A stretch of 64,000 bases of DNA from Terribacillus aidingensis (GTDB lineage Bacteria > Bacillota > Bacilli > Bacillales > Amphibacillaceae): contig NZ_CP159996.1 of assembly GCF_040703035.1 (NCBI RefSeq), forward strand, positions 1,212,001-1,276,000. Reading direction: 5' to 3'. Of the stretch, positions 16,301-32,184 are shown one piece after another. The notes beneath the pieces were generated by a model. The model was not told where the DNA came from, made no database searches, and saw only the letters and a list, made by a program, of their open reading frames with translations. The position numbers were made by a program, and so were the translations under genes. How positions within the stretch are numbered: the stretch's first letter is position 1; each line of letters starts with the position of its first letter.

Positions 16301-17140
16301 ATGAAAGAAAAGCAAGCTGCTGCTTTAAATGGTTTCCTCGGGGTGCTGATCATCCTTGCTTGTGCGGGTGCTGGTATTTTCAGTTTGACACAGGAGGGTG
16401 TCGTTTTAGCAGTCATTCTCTTCCTTGTTGCTGTATTGCTGGTAACCGGAATCGTGATTGTACCTCCTAATCAAGCCTACGTTGTAACATTCTTCGGTAA
16501 GTATATCGGTACAATTCGTGCCAATGGTTTATTCCTGACTATCCCTCTTACTACGAGACAGCGAATCACTTTGCGTATTCGCAACTTCAACTCCAAGACA
16601 CTAAAAGTAAACGACATAGAAGGGAATCCAATTGAAATAGCTGCAGTGATTGTGTATCGTGTAGTAGATACAGCAAAAGCAGCGTTCAATGTAGATGATT
16701 ACGAAGAATTCGTCGCTATTCAAAGTGAAGCAGCAATCCGTCATATCGCTTCAAATTATCCCTATGACAATTTCAATGAATCCGGTTATTCTCTGCGTGA
16801 GAATGGGGATGAAATTACTGGAAAACTGCAGGCAGAATTGGAAGCACGTCTGAATGAAGCGGGTGTGGAAGTGATGGAAGCACGTTTCACGCATCTTGCT
16901 TACTCAACAGAAATTGCCCAAGCGATGCTGCAGCGCCAGCAGGCGGCAGCAATCATTGCTGCCCGCAAAATGATTGTGGAAGGTGCAGTCGGTATGTCGA
17001 TGGATGCTGTGGAAGCATTGAACGAAGGCGATTTGGAACTGGATCCAGAGCGCAAGGCGCAGATGGTGAACAATCTGATGGTGGCCATTGTTTCCGATCG
17101 CGGGACACAGCCCGTCGTGAACAATGGATCACTATATTAA
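16301..17140 (+). CDS. SPFH-domain (stomatin/prohibitin-like) membrane protein
   Basis: 279 aa. Two hydrophobic segments (about 12-30 and 34-54) precede an SPFH/band-7 domain: [73 protein letters not shown], and the coiled-coil-prone [25 protein letters not shown] region near 205-225. ATG at 16301 follows TAGGAGTG. SPFH proteins organise membrane microdomains or protease complexes. This one is unlike FloA/FloT in size. It is the first gene of a two-gene operon with a ribbon-helix-helix protein 12 nt downstream. Confidence 0.87.
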   Translation: MKEKQAAALNGFLGVLIILACAGAGIFSLTQEGVVLAVILFLVAVLLVTGIVIVPPNQAYVVTFFGKYIGTIRANGLFLTIPLTTRQRITLRIRNFNSKTLKVNDIEGNPIEIAAVIVYRVVDTAKAAFNVDDYEEFVAIQSEAAIRHIASNYPYDNFNESGYSLRENGDEITGKLQAELEARLNEAGVEVMEARFTHLAYSTEIAQAMLQRQQAAAIIAARKMIVEGAVGMSMDAVEALNEGDLELDPERKAQMVNNLMVAIVSDRGTQPVVNNGSLY

Positions 17141-17152
17141 AGCAGGGGTCTT

Positions 17153-17317
17153 ATGGCAAAAAAGAAGAGTTTTCCGTTGCGCATCAACCAGGATATCTAT
17201 GATATGGTGCAGAAATGGGCAGACGATGATTTTCGCAGTGTGAATGCTCAAATTGAATATTTACTTCGTGAGCAGCTGAAGCAAGCTGGCAGACTGAAGC
17301 CGGAAAAAGAAAAATAG
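17153..17317 (+). CDS. Small ribbon-helix-helix (Arc-like) DNA-binding protein
   Basis: 54 aa. The sequence starts MAKKKSFPLRINQDIYDMVQ and continues KWADDDFRSVNAQIEYLLREQLKQAG: a beta strand plus two helices with the Arc/MetJ pattern (FPLRI strand, NxxI-type second helix). Many Bacillaceae have this short protein right after the SPFH gene, where it is annotated as Arc-family or HicB-like antitoxin. No toxin partner is present. It begins 12 nt after the SPFH stop, after GCAGGGG. A candidate repressor of its own operon. Confidence 0.8.
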   Translation: MAKKKSFPLRINQDIYDMVQKWADDDFRSVNAQIEYLLREQLKQAGRLKPEKEK

Positions 17318-17348
17318 AGCAGGAAGCAAAAGGCTTCCTGCTCTTTCT
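17316..17348. terminator. Bidirectional terminator between the RHH gene and ilvA
   Basis: AGAGCAGGAAGC / GCTTCCTGCTCT stem with a 5-nt loop, T-rich on the plus side. It touches both convergent stop codons. Confidence 0.8.
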
Positions 17349-18337
17349 TATGCCATGCTGTTGGCGGGGAGATGCATAGTAAGTGCGTGCAGCTCAGACA
17401 GCTTATGAAGATCGAAGTTCCCACCGCTGATGACGATTCCGCAATGATCGGAACGTATACTTTGATGATGGCGCATCAGTCCTGCAAAGCCAGCGGCGCC
17501 GGCACCTTCAGCGAGCGTCTTATGCCTTTCGAGCAGCTGTAAGACACCAGCAGCGATATCACGCTCTGAAACAGTGACAATATCATCCACATATTGCTGT
17601 ATCAGCGGCAATGTCACCTTGCCGGGCTCATTGACAGCAATCCCTTCCGCAATTGTCGTGCAAGGGAGGGATGGTATCAAATGTTTGTGGAACGCATGGT
17701 AGGTTGCGCACACAGCTTCTGTTTGCACACCGATGACGCGAATAGAAGGCTTGATCTGTTTGGCAGCAAAAGCGATACCGCTTATCAGGCCGCCTCCTCC
17801 TATCGGAACGATGAGCGTGTCGAGTTCAGGCTGATCCGCCAGCATTTCTACGGCAATCGTGCCCTGTCCAGCGATAATATCGATGTCATCGAAAGGATGG
17901 ATGAAAGTACCTCCAGAATGCTGCTGTTCCTTTTGGGCAGCAAATAGTGCCTCCTGGAAGGTTTCACCGGCTAACTCAACCGTTGCACCATAGCTTTTAG
18001 TTGCTTCTACTTTTGGCTTCGGAGTATGAATTGGCATATAGATTTTAGCTGGAATAGCGCGTTTTGCTGCTGCAAGAGCGACACCTTGTGCGTGGTTGCC
18101 AGCAGAAGCAGCAAGAACACCGCGCTTTGCGTCTTCTTCACTCATGCTGCCAATTTTAAAAATGGCCCCGCGTGCTTTAAAGGCACCCGTCTTCTGCTGG
18201 TTCTCCATCTTCAGATATACGTTCCTGCCCATCATTTTGTCCAATGAAGTGGATGTCCTGATTGGCGTGTGATGTACCAAATCCTTCAAATAAGCTGTTG
18301 CTGCTTGTATCTGTTTCTGACTTAAGCAATCCCCAAT
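17348..18337 (-). CDS. ilvA: Threonine dehydratase, short form without ACT domain, apparent AUU start
   Basis: 329 aa. PLP-dependent threonine/serine dehydratase: TGAFKARGA holds the PLP lysine, SAGNHAQG binds phosphate, GGGGLISG lies mid-protein. It makes 2-oxobutanoate for isoleucine synthesis. It lacks the C-terminal ACT-like regulatory domain found in B. subtilis IlvA. Last gene of the ilv-leu operon, 15 nt after leuD. The conserved N-terminus (LSQKQIQAATAYLKDLVHHTP) extends beyond the first ATG/GTG/TTG codon (a TTG at 18289 with no ribosome site). The only codon placed after AAAGGAG is ATT at 18337-18335, so I chose AUU as start. Confidence 0.8.
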   Translation of the reverse strand: MGDCLSQKQIQAATAYLKDLVHHTPIRTSTSLDKMMGRNVYLKMENQQKTGAFKARGAIFKIGSMSEEDAKRGVLAASAGNHAQGVALAAAKRAIPAKIYMPIHTPKPKVEATKSYGATVELAGETFQEALFAAQKEQQHSGGTFIHPFDDIDIIAGQGTIAVEMLADQPELDTLIVPIGGGGLISGIAFAAKQIKPSIRVIGVQTEAVCATYHAFHKHLIPSLPCTTIAEGIAVNEPGKVTLPLIQQYVDDIVTVSERDIAAGVLQLLERHKTLAEGAGAAGFAGLMRHHQSIRSDHCGIVISGGNFDLHKLSELHALTMHLPANSMA

Positions 18338-18351
18338 GCCTTCACACTCCT

Positions 18352-18933
18352 TTAATGTGTTTGTTCAAATTGTGTTATCTGATCAGCATAACTTAACGTA
18401 ATGCCGATCTCGTCTAGTCCATTTAAAAGCATATGTTTATTATAGGCAGGAATGTCAAAGCCTGCCTCAAAACCTAGCTTATCATATACTTTCTGTTTTT
18501 CCAGGTCTATTGTCAGTGTATAAGCATTCTTTTCTGCCTGATTAAGCAAATAGTCTACTTGTTCCTCGGAAAGACGGATAGCAAGTATCCCGTTTTTAGT
18601 TGTATTGTTGTAGAAAATATCGGCAAAACTCGGCGCAATGATCACTTTGAAACCATAGTCCAAAAGAGCCCAGGGAGCATGCTCGCGTGACGAACCGCAG
18701 CCAAAGTTGTCACCGCCGACCAAAACAGATGCACCTTCATATTTGGGCTGATTCAAGGAGAAGTCTGTGCGCGGCTTGTCATTTTCATCGAAACGCCAGT
18801 TATAAAAGAGATATTGCCCGAAACCAGCTCGTTCAATGCGCTTTAAAAATTGCTTTGGTATGATCTGGTCAGTGTCGACGTTACGTTTTGGCAACGGATA
18901 GACAAGACCATTATGCGTTTTAATAGGTTCCAT
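18352..18933 (-). CDS. leuD: 3-isopropylmalate dehydratase small subunit
   Basis: 193 aa. Swivel domain of the aconitase-type isomerase: VDTDQIIPKQFLK, LVGGDNFGCGSSREHAPWAL and VIIAPSFADIFYNN are the standard LeuD motifs. With LeuC it converts 2- to 3-isopropylmalate in leucine synthesis. The ATG follows AAGGAGG. It starts 12 nt after the leuC stop and is followed by ilvA. Confidence 0.97.
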   Translation of the reverse strand: MEPIKTHNGLVYPLPKRNVDTDQIIPKQFLKRIERAGFGQYLFYNWRFDENDKPRTDFSLNQPKYEGASVLVGGDNFGCGSSREHAPWALLDYGFKVIIAPSFADIFYNNTTKNGILAIRLSEEQVDYLLNQAEKNAYTLTIDLEKQKVYDKLGFEAGFDIPAYNKHMLLNGLDEIGITLSYADQITQFEQTH

Positions 18934-18945
18934 TTTCTATCCTCC

Positions 18946-20361
18946 TTACACAGTTGGTGCGACAACCTGTCGGACATCGACAAATCGCCCTTCGATTGCT
19001 GCCGCCGCAGCCATTTCCGGGCTGGCCAAATGCGTGCGAGCTCCAGCTCCTTGACGCCCCTCGAAATTTCGATTCGACGTAGAAGCACAGCGTTCTCCTG
19101 CGGGCACGACATCTTCATTCATTGCCAGGCACATACTGCAGCCAGCATCACGCCATTCGAATCCTGCATCTTGGAAAATTTGATCCAAGCCTTCTTGTTC
19201 TGCCTGCATCTTGACTGTGAAAGAGCCGGGAACGACCATCGCACGGACAGAAGGGTGGACTTTCTTTCCTTTGATGACACTTGCTGCTTTACGCAGGTCT
19301 GTAATCCGCGAATTCGTACAGGAGCCGATGAATACATGCTGAATCTCAATGGAAGTCAGCTGTTGGTTTGCCTCCAAGCCCATATAAGCAAGGGCCTGTT
19401 CGACAGAAGCTCTTTCATCCTTATCCTCGATAAGTGCCGGGTCTGGTACGCTTGCAGATATCGGCAGACACATACCAGGGTTTGTTCCCCATGTGACTTG
19501 CGGTTCTATTTCTGATGCATCCAAATATACGGTATGGTCATATACAGCTCCCTCGTCTGTAGCAAGGTTTCTCCACTCAGAGACAGCAGCTTCAAAATCA
19601 GAACCTTCGGGTGCATATCTTCTGCCGCGCAAGTATTCGAACGTCGTCTCATCCGGGCTGATCAGGCCGGCTCTGGCACCAGCTTCTATGGACATGTTAC
19701 AAACGGTCATCCGTTCCTCCATTGATAATTCTTGGATAGCTTTGCCGGTATATTCGAGCACATAGCCGGTTCCGAATTTGACGCCGAATTTACCAATGAT
19801 GGCCAGGATCAAGTCTTTCGCAGTCACGCCAGTTCCTAATGATCCTTCAATATGCACATTAAGCGTCTTTGGTTTGTTTTGCCAAAGTGTCTGAGTAGCA
19901 AGCACATGTTCTACTTCACTCGTACCTATTCCGAATGCCAGAGCACCGAATGCACCGTGGGTGGAAGTATGACTGTCGCCGCATACTATTGTTTTACCAG
20001 GCTGCGTCAAACCAAGCTGCGGGCCAATGACATGCACGATACCTTGATCCGGATGGTCAATGTCAGCTAGGCGGATTCCAAATTCGGCACAATTCGTACG
20101 CAGCGTTTCCATTTGTTTTCGTGCAACTTCATCACGAATCAGCGGACGGTGGATTGTCGGTACATTGTGATCAACTGTTGCATAGGTGCGTTCTGGCTGC
20201 CGTACTTTGCGACCTGCCAGGCGCAGACCTTCAAAAGCCTGCGGAGATGTTACCTCGTGCACAAGGTGCAAATCAATATACAAAAGGTCCGGCTTATCTG
20301 TTTCCTGTACAACTGTGTGCTTTTCCCAGATTTTTTCGATGATCGTCTTTGGTTGCTTCAT
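18946..20361 (-). CDS. leuC: 3-isopropylmalate dehydratase large subunit
   Basis: 471 aa, standard length. The 4Fe-4S cluster cysteines are visible in [10 protein letters not shown] and in [22 protein letters not shown] is the family signature. Catalytic partner of LeuD. ATG preceded by AAAGGA at slightly long spacing, 17 nt after the leuB stop. Confidence 0.97.
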   Translation of the reverse strand: MKQPKTIIEKIWEKHTVVQETDKPDLLYIDLHLVHEVTSPQAFEGLRLAGRKVRQPERTYATVDHNVPTIHRPLIRDEVARKQMETLRTNCAEFGIRLADIDHPDQGIVHVIGPQLGLTQPGKTIVCGDSHTSTHGAFGALAFGIGTSEVEHVLATQTLWQNKPKTLNVHIEGSLGTGVTAKDLILAIIGKFGVKFGTGYVLEYTGKAIQELSMEERMTVCNMSIEAGARAGLISPDETTFEYLRGRRYAPEGSDFEAAVSEWRNLATDEGAVYDHTVYLDASEIEPQVTWGTNPGMCLPISASVPDPALIEDKDERASVEQALAYMGLEANQQLTSIEIQHVFIGSCTNSRITDLRKAASVIKGKKVHPSVRAMVVPGSFTVKMQAEQEGLDQIFQDAGFEWRDAGCSMCLAMNEDVVPAGERCASTSNRNFEGRQGAGARTHLASPEMAAAAAIEGRFVDVRQVVAPTV

Positions 20362-20378
20362 TGTTCTCAGGTCCTTTC

Positions 20379-21464
20379 TTAAGAACTCACTTTTGCTGTC
20401 GTCAGCTGTTCGATGACGAGAGAGGTCATTTCTTTCGTACCGACGATTTTCTCTGTATCCACCTGCATATCGGTTGTTCCGTAACCGTTTTGCAGTACAT
20501 CATCTACAGCTGTTTCCACAGCCTCGGCTTCTCTTTCCATCCCGAATGAATACCGAAGCAGCATGGCTGCTGAGAGAATCGCTCCAAGCGGATTAGCAAT
20601 ATCCTTGCCGGCTATATCCGGAGCGGAGCCATGCACTGGCTCATACAAACCGAGCTGATCCTCACGCAGGCTGGCAGAAGGGAGGAGGCCCAGAGACCCG
20701 GTAAGCACGGATGCTTCATCGCTCAAGATATCGCCGAATAGGTTCTCGGTGACAATAACATCGAAATAGGTTGGGTTTGTAATGAGTTTCATAGCAGTAG
20801 AATCCACGAGCATATGCTCAACCGTTACTTCTGGATAGTCTTTGCTCTTTTCATCAACGATTTCACGCCATAGTTTGCTGGATTCTAGTACATTTGCTTT
20901 ATCGACGGAAGCTAGACGTTTATTCCGGAGCATTGCGCTCTGGAAACCTGTATCGACAATCCGTTCGATTTCGCTTTTTTCATAATGCAAGGTGTCGACA
21001 ACGATTTGACCATCTACACGGCGTTCGCTTGGAAGCCCGAAATAAAGTCCTCCGGTCAGTTCCCTTACAATCAATAGATCGCTGCCTTCGACGATTTCCT
21101 GCTTGAGCGGAGAACTAGCAAGCAGGGAAGGAAAGGTTTTGACGGGACGCAGGTTTGCAAATAGACCCAGACCCTTGCGCAGCTGGAGCAGCCCTTTTTC
21201 GGGCCGCAGATGAGCAGGCTGCTGATCCCATTTTGGTCCTCCTACAGCACCAAGTAAAATGGCATCTGATTCTTTACAAGCTTGAAGGGTGTCTGCTGGC
21301 AGCGGTTCCCCGAATACATCTATGGCTGCACCGCCAATCGTCTTACTTGTGAAACTGAAGTTGTGGGAAAAGACGTCGGCCACTTGCTGCAGGACGGAAG
21401 CCGCAGCTTCTGTCACAGCAGGACCAATTCCATCTCCCGGAAGCAGTACAATGTTTTTGTGCAT
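20379..21464 (-). CDS. leuB: 3-isopropylmalate dehydrogenase
   Basis: 361 aa. NAD-dependent beta-decarboxylating dehydrogenase: [11 protein letters not shown] at the N-terminus, [10 protein letters not shown] with substrate arginines nearby, [10 protein letters not shown] and [13 protein letters not shown] near the C-terminus. It makes 2-oxoisocaproate, the leucine precursor. ATG at 21464 with GGAGAG preferred to the codons just upstream. Confidence 0.96.
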   Translation of the reverse strand: MHKNIVLLPGDGIGPAVTEAAASVLQQVADVFSHNFSFTSKTIGGAAIDVFGEPLPADTLQACKESDAILLGAVGGPKWDQQPAHLRPEKGLLQLRKGLGLFANLRPVKTFPSLLASSPLKQEIVEGSDLLIVRELTGGLYFGLPSERRVDGQIVVDTLHYEKSEIERIVDTGFQSAMLRNKRLASVDKANVLESSKLWREIVDEKSKDYPEVTVEHMLVDSTAMKLITNPTYFDVIVTENLFGDILSDEASVLTGSLGLLPSASLREDQLGLYEPVHGSAPDIAGKDIANPLGAILSAAMLLRYSFGMEREAEAVETAVDDVLQNGYGTTDMQVDTEKIVGTKEMTSLVIEQLTTAKVSS

Positions 21465-21488
21465 AGTTAACACTCTCCAGGTCAGGGT

Positions 21489-24598
<3,110 letters not shown>

Positions 24599-24602
<4 letters not shown>

Positions 24603-26332
24603 CGACTCACTCCAATCATTTCATGCAGTCCTTTTCCTGGTGCAATCATCGGGAACACATTCTCCTGACGCAGCACACGACAGTCAATTACAACTGGTTC
24701 GTCAGATTGAAGCAGGGAAGGAAGCTCTGCCACTAACTGCTCTTGTGTTTCCAAGCGGAATCCTTTTATGCTGTAGCTATCAGCCAACTTGATGAAATCC
24801 GGCTGGATATCCAGCAGTGACTCGGAATAACGCTCTTGGTAAAAGAATTCCTGCCACTGCCTGACCATACCGAGACTTTGGTTGTTGACTATCAGTATCT
24901 TCACCGGCAGTTTTCGCTCTTGCAGGACGGATAGCTCCTGCATGGTCATCTGGAATCCGCCATCCCCGACTACGCTGATGACTGTACTGTCGGGACTTGC
25001 CAGCTGGGCCCCGATTGCAGCAGGGAAGCCGAATCCCATCGTGCCGAGTCCGCCAGAGGTCACCCAGCGATTGGGCTGGTCAAAACTGTAATATTGTGCG
25101 GCCCACATTTGATGCTGCCCGACATCGGTCGTGACGATGGCATTTCCTTTTGTTGCTTTATGAACGGCCTGCATGACCCATTGCGGAATGAGATCCTGTC
25201 CAGGGTTGTTGAACCATAGCGGATAATCTTCTTTGTACTGCTGCAGATGATTTCTCCATGTCTGGATGTCTGGAATATCTGCTTCTGCTTTTTGAAGTTC
25301 TTCCAATGCAGCCTTGGCATCAGACACGACGGGAATGCTGGTAGGTATGATTTTCCCGATTTCTGCCGGATCGATATCGATATGTGCGATTGTTGCTTGC
25401 GGGGCAAAATGCGCCAGGTTCCCTGTAAGGCGATCATCGAATCTGGCACCTACGTTAATTAGCAAATCGCATTCATATAGGGCACGGTTGGCTGCGTATG
25501 TCCCGTGCATGCCTGCCATACCAAGAAATTCCGGTTCGCTGGCTGGAAAGGCACCTAGTCCAAGCAGGGTAGATGTGACAGGCAGCTGGAAACGCTTTGC
25601 GAATGCTAGGACTTCTTTCGACGCTTTTGCATGCAGGATACCTGCTCCTGTCAGCAAAATAGGGCGTTTCGCAGTCGATATTGCATGGATAAGCTTTTTG
25701 ATTTGATTGTTATTTGGCTTCAATGTCGGTTGATAACCTGGAAGGTGAATAGGTTCCTCAGCAGCAGCTCTTTGGTAAACCTCACCCGAGATGTCCTTTG
25801 GAATGTCGATTACTACAGGTCCTGGCCGTCCAGTAGTGGCGATATAAAACGCTTCTTTAATAATGCGCGGCATATCTTCCTGCCTTTGGACTTGGTAGTT
25901 GTGCTTTGTAATAGGAGTGGTGATTCCCATCACATCTGATTCTTGGAAAGCATCTGTTCCGATGACACTTCTGCCTACTTGGCCGGTGAATACGACAAGA
26001 GGCAGGGAATCCATCATTGCATCGGCAATTCCAGTTATAAGGTTTGTCGCACCAGGTCCAGAAGTCGCAATCACAACCCCGGGCTTTCCGGAAACACGTG
26101 CATAGCCTTCTGCGGCATGTATTGCTCCTTGTTCATGTCGAGTCAAGATGTGCTGGAACTGAGGTTCTGCGCGATACAAGGCATCATAGATCGGGAGTAC
26201 AGCTCCCCCTGGATAGCCGAAAATAGTATCAACACCTGCTGCTTGCAGTGCCTCTACAAATAAATCAGCACCCGTTTTTGGAACTTCGGCAGCAGGATTT
26301 CTTTCTTGTACGGCTTGAGCCTTCACCTTCAT
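24599..26332 (-). CDS. ilvB: Acetolactate synthase large (catalytic) subunit
   Basis: 577 aa. ThDP-dependent enzyme: catalytic Glu in [19 protein letters not shown]/ThDP regions, and the ThDP-Mg motif [15 protein letters not shown] with [12 protein letters not shown]. It condenses pyruvate with pyruvate or 2-oxobutanoate. ATG at 26332 follows TTGGAGGG, just past the T-box terminator. Forms the holoenzyme with IlvH. Confidence 0.97.
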
Positions 26333-26363
26333 GGTTATATCCCTCCAATAGATTTTGTTATAT

Positions 26364-26645
26364 AAAAAAAGCCTTTTTTCTCCATTCAAGCAATCTTGCA
26401 AGAAATGGGGAAAAAAGACTTTGCTTTTCTCGGTACCACCCAAGTTCACAGCTTCCTTACGGTAAACTGCCTCGTGGAGCTGCGTTTGCCAGCTCCGTTT
26501 TGGTAACAGGTGCTGTACACCTGGCTCAGCCTACTGTAATTCAGCTTCGCGCTCAGGGAAGAGAGATGACGGATTATATTGCCAGGCTTCCAGCGTCCCT
26601 GGCTCTCTGTGAATATAATGCTTCCGTCTCTATGGTCCCGTCTTC
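26364..26645 (-). promoter_or_regulatory. T-box riboswitch between ilvD and ilvB
   Basis: On the minus strand the leader contains a Stem I with CAGAGAGCC and a distal hairpin (CCAGGG...GCCTGG) flanked by ATTATATT / AATATAAT and GACGG / CCGTC. It ends with the T-box core GGGTGGTACCG (26431-26443) and a U-rich terminator (26364-26422; AAGTCTTTTTTCCCCAT pairs with ATGGAGAAAAAAGGCTT). The likely specifier internal loop reads AUCUCUCU, containing AUC (Ile) and CUC (Leu) as candidate codons; I cannot choose. It starts within about 10 nt of the ilvD stop, so it governs read-through inside the operon. Confidence 0.92.
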
Positions 26646-26652
26646 GGTTTGG

Positions 26653-28320
26653 TTATATTTTCATGACCCCGCCAGTGTTAGCTGAGGTTACGAGCTTTGC
26701 ATATTTTGCTAAGTAACCAGATTTGATTTTAGGTTCGGGCTGTTTCCAATTCTGTCGGCGTGCCTCCAGAACATCTTCATTCACAAGCAATTCAATGCTG
26801 CGTGTTTCCAGATCGATCAAAATTGGATCGCCATTCTCAACAAATGCTATTGGTCCGCCTTCAGCTGCCTCCGGAGAAATATGACCGGCAGAAATGCCTC
26901 GGGTCGCACCTGAGAAACGGCCATCTGTTATCAAAGCGACTTCTTTAGCTAAACCGCGTCCCGCAATAGCAGAAGTAGGGGAGAGCATCTCGGGCATCCC
27001 TGGTCCGCCTTTTGGACCTTCATAACGGATGACGACGACATGTCCTGCCTGCACGGTTCCGTTCGTGATGCCTTCCTGTGCCTCATCCTGTGAGTCAAAG
27101 ACAATTGCCTCACCGAGGAACTTCTTGATGGAAGGATCAACAGCTCCGACTTTTATGACACTGCCGTCGGGTGCAAGATTACCGTACAGAATACTTAAAC
27201 CGCCAACTGGACTGTAGGGATTATCCAATGGACGAATAACCTCTTTATTTAAGATCTCGTAGTCTTCCACATTCTCAGCTATTGTCTTACCAGTGATGGT
27301 AATACGCTCCTTATGAAGAAGGCCATCGATCTTGCATAACTCGTTGATGATTGCACTGACTCCTCCGGCTAGGTGGACGTCATGCATGGAATAATCTGAA
27401 GCTGGACTGATTTTGGAAAGGTAAGGAACCTTCTCTGCAATCTTATTTATGTCTGCCAGATCATAATCAATGCCGGCTTCATGAGCGATAGCGATTGTAT
27501 GAAGAACTGTATTCGTTGAACCACCCATAGCCATATCCAAAGCGAAGGCATTATCAAAGGTTTCCTTTGTCATAATGTCTCGCGGACGGATATCCTCTTT
27601 AACAAGACGGATCAGGTGTCTGGCAGCTTCATAGATCAGTTCATGCCGTTCGTCGGATGTGGCTAGCAGTGTTCCGTTTCCAGGAACGGTCATGCCGAGC
27701 ATCTCCATTAGGCTGTTCATAGAGTTTGCTGTGAACATACCGGAGCAGGATCCGCAAGTCGGACAAGCAAGCTGCTCGATTGTTGCTAATTCCTGTTCGG
27801 TCATCGTACCGTTTTGCACGGCACCTACACCTTCGAACATGGACACGAGATTCAATGGTTTCCCTTCTGGACTTACACCAGCTTCCATTGGACCTCCCGA
27901 AACAAAGACAGAAGGGACATTCGTCCTTGCCGATGCCATCAGCATACCCGGTGTTATTTTATCGCAATTCGGTATATAGAAGACGCCGTCGAACCAATGC
28001 GCCTGTATAACTGTTTCTGCACTGTCTGCAATGATTTCCCTGCTCGGCAAGCTGTAACGCATACCGATATGACCCATTGCAATGCCGTCATCTACACCAA
28101 TCGTATTGAATTCGAAGGGGATACCACCTGCTTGGCGAATAGCGTCTTTTACTACTTCGGCGAATTTGTTTAGATGCATGTGTCCTGGAATGATATCGAT
28201 GTAAGAGTTGCAAACACCGATGAACGGTTTTCCTAAGTCAGACGTTTTAACACCGGTCGCATGCAGCAAACTGCGGTGCGGAGCGCGGTCAATCCCTGTT
28301 TTGATCATGTCACTGCGCAT
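26653..28320 (-). CDS. ilvD: Dihydroxy-acid dehydratase
   Basis: 555 aa. Fe-S dehydratase of the IlvD/Edd family: starts [18 protein letters not shown], cluster/metal Cys in [27 protein letters not shown] and [17 protein letters not shown]. It makes the 2-oxo acids for valine and isoleucine. ATG at 28320 with GGGAGGTG 10 nt upstream; a longer frame to 28413 lacks family similarity. First gene of the operon, unlike B. subtilis, where ilvD is separate. Confidence 0.97.
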   Translation of the reverse strand: MRSDMIKTGIDRAPHRSLLHATGVKTSDLGKPFIGVCNSYIDIIPGHMHLNKFAEVVKDAIRQAGGIPFEFNTIGVDDGIAMGHIGMRYSLPSREIIADSAETVIQAHWFDGVFYIPNCDKITPGMLMASARTNVPSVFVSGGPMEAGVSPEGKPLNLVSMFEGVGAVQNGTMTEQELATIEQLACPTCGSCSGMFTANSMNSLMEMLGMTVPGNGTLLATSDERHELIYEAARHLIRLVKEDIRPRDIMTKETFDNAFALDMAMGGSTNTVLHTIAIAHEAGIDYDLADINKIAEKVPYLSKISPASDYSMHDVHLAGGVSAIINELCKIDGLLHKERITITGKTIAENVEDYEILNKEVIRPLDNPYSPVGGLSILYGNLAPDGSVIKVGAVDPSIKKFLGEAIVFDSQDEAQEGITNGTVQAGHVVVIRYEGPKGGPGMPEMLSPTSAIAGRGLAKEVALITDGRFSGATRGISAGHISPEAAEGGPIAFVENGDPILIDLETRSIELLVNEDVLEARRQNWKQPEPKIKSGYLAKYAKLVTSANTGGVMKI

Positions 28321-28395
28321 TGGATCAAAACACCTCCCAGTTGCAAAAGTTCTTTTTCTCTTTACATGTTGGATGCTCATAAATTGATTGAATTG

Positions 28396-28410
28396 AATAA
28401 TTTGAAAATT
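28396..28410. promoter_or_regulatory. CodY-box-like site downstream of the ilvD promoter
   Basis: AATAATTTGAAAATT matches AATTTTCWGAAAATT with 3 mismatches. It lies at about +18 to +32 relative to the predicted start, where bound CodY would block elongation. Confidence 0.45.
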
Positions 28411-28434
28411 CATTTATTTGATTAATTGTCAGTT

Positions 28435-28463
28435 ATCATAACGCCTAACGCAAGCTAGGTCAA
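28435..28463 (-). promoter_or_regulatory. SigA promoter of the ilvD-ilvA operon
   Basis: On the minus strand, TTGACC, 17 nt, TATGAT, with predicted start near 28428, giving a leader of about 108 nt before ilvD. Confidence 0.7.
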
Positions 28464-28477
28464 CAGCTTATCGGATA

Positions 28478-28492
28478 AATTTTCAGATTCTT
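28478..28492. promoter_or_regulatory. Second CodY-box-like site, upstream of the ilvD -35
   Basis: AATTTTCAGATTCTT has 3 mismatches to the CodY consensus, centred at about -57 from the predicted start. Confidence 0.4.
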
Positions 28493-28509
28493 TAAATCAT
28501 TCAAACTAC

Positions 28510-28525
28510 TTGTAAGCGCTACCAA
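28510..28525. promoter_or_regulatory. cre site upstream of the ilv-leu promoter
   Basis: TTGTAAGCGCTACCAA has one mismatch to WTGNAARCGNWWWCAW. It is centred about 90 bp upstream of the predicted ilvD start site. In B. subtilis, CcpA activates ilv-leu from a cre at a similar upstream distance; activation here is inference. Confidence 0.65.
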
Positions 28526-28734
28526 TACGGTGGTGCAGGGGTTATTGTCAGATAATCTGGCAGAAAACTTTTTTATAGCTCTTGATTTAATGAAAAGAGC
28601 GGACTTGTACAATTTTGGAAAACTTATAGGAATATAGGTCAAACAAGGGTTCATGTAGCTTTTTGTTTGAATAGTTATAGGAGAGAAATTATGTGGATTG
28701 GAATTCTTTTATTATTTGAAGGAGGCAGAATTAA

Positions 28735-32052
<3,318 letters not shown>

Positions 32053-32058
32053 TAGAAT

Positions 32059-32096
32059 CAAGACCATAGCATCTAAAGCTATGGTCTTGATTTTTA
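32059..32096 (+). terminator. Terminator of the collagen-like gene
   Basis: CAAGACCATAGC / GCTATGGTCTTG stem, then ATTTTTATT, 7 nt after the stop. Confidence 0.9.
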
Positions 32097-32184
32097 TTGC
32101 AATGCCGAAAAATAGCGAACAATAAAACTTTTCAGTCAATAACTCGGAGCGTATAATAGAAAGGTAGTTTAAGGAGGTATACAT

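Noticed and set aside
17153..17317. RHH gene as the antitoxin of a toxin-antitoxin pair
   Set aside because: No small toxin-like ORF lies on either side; the partner in the operon is an SPFH protein.
28460..28654. Minus-strand 64-codon ORF upstream of ilvD
   Set aside because: No ribosome site and no similarity; it overlaps the promoter, cre and CodY-like sites.
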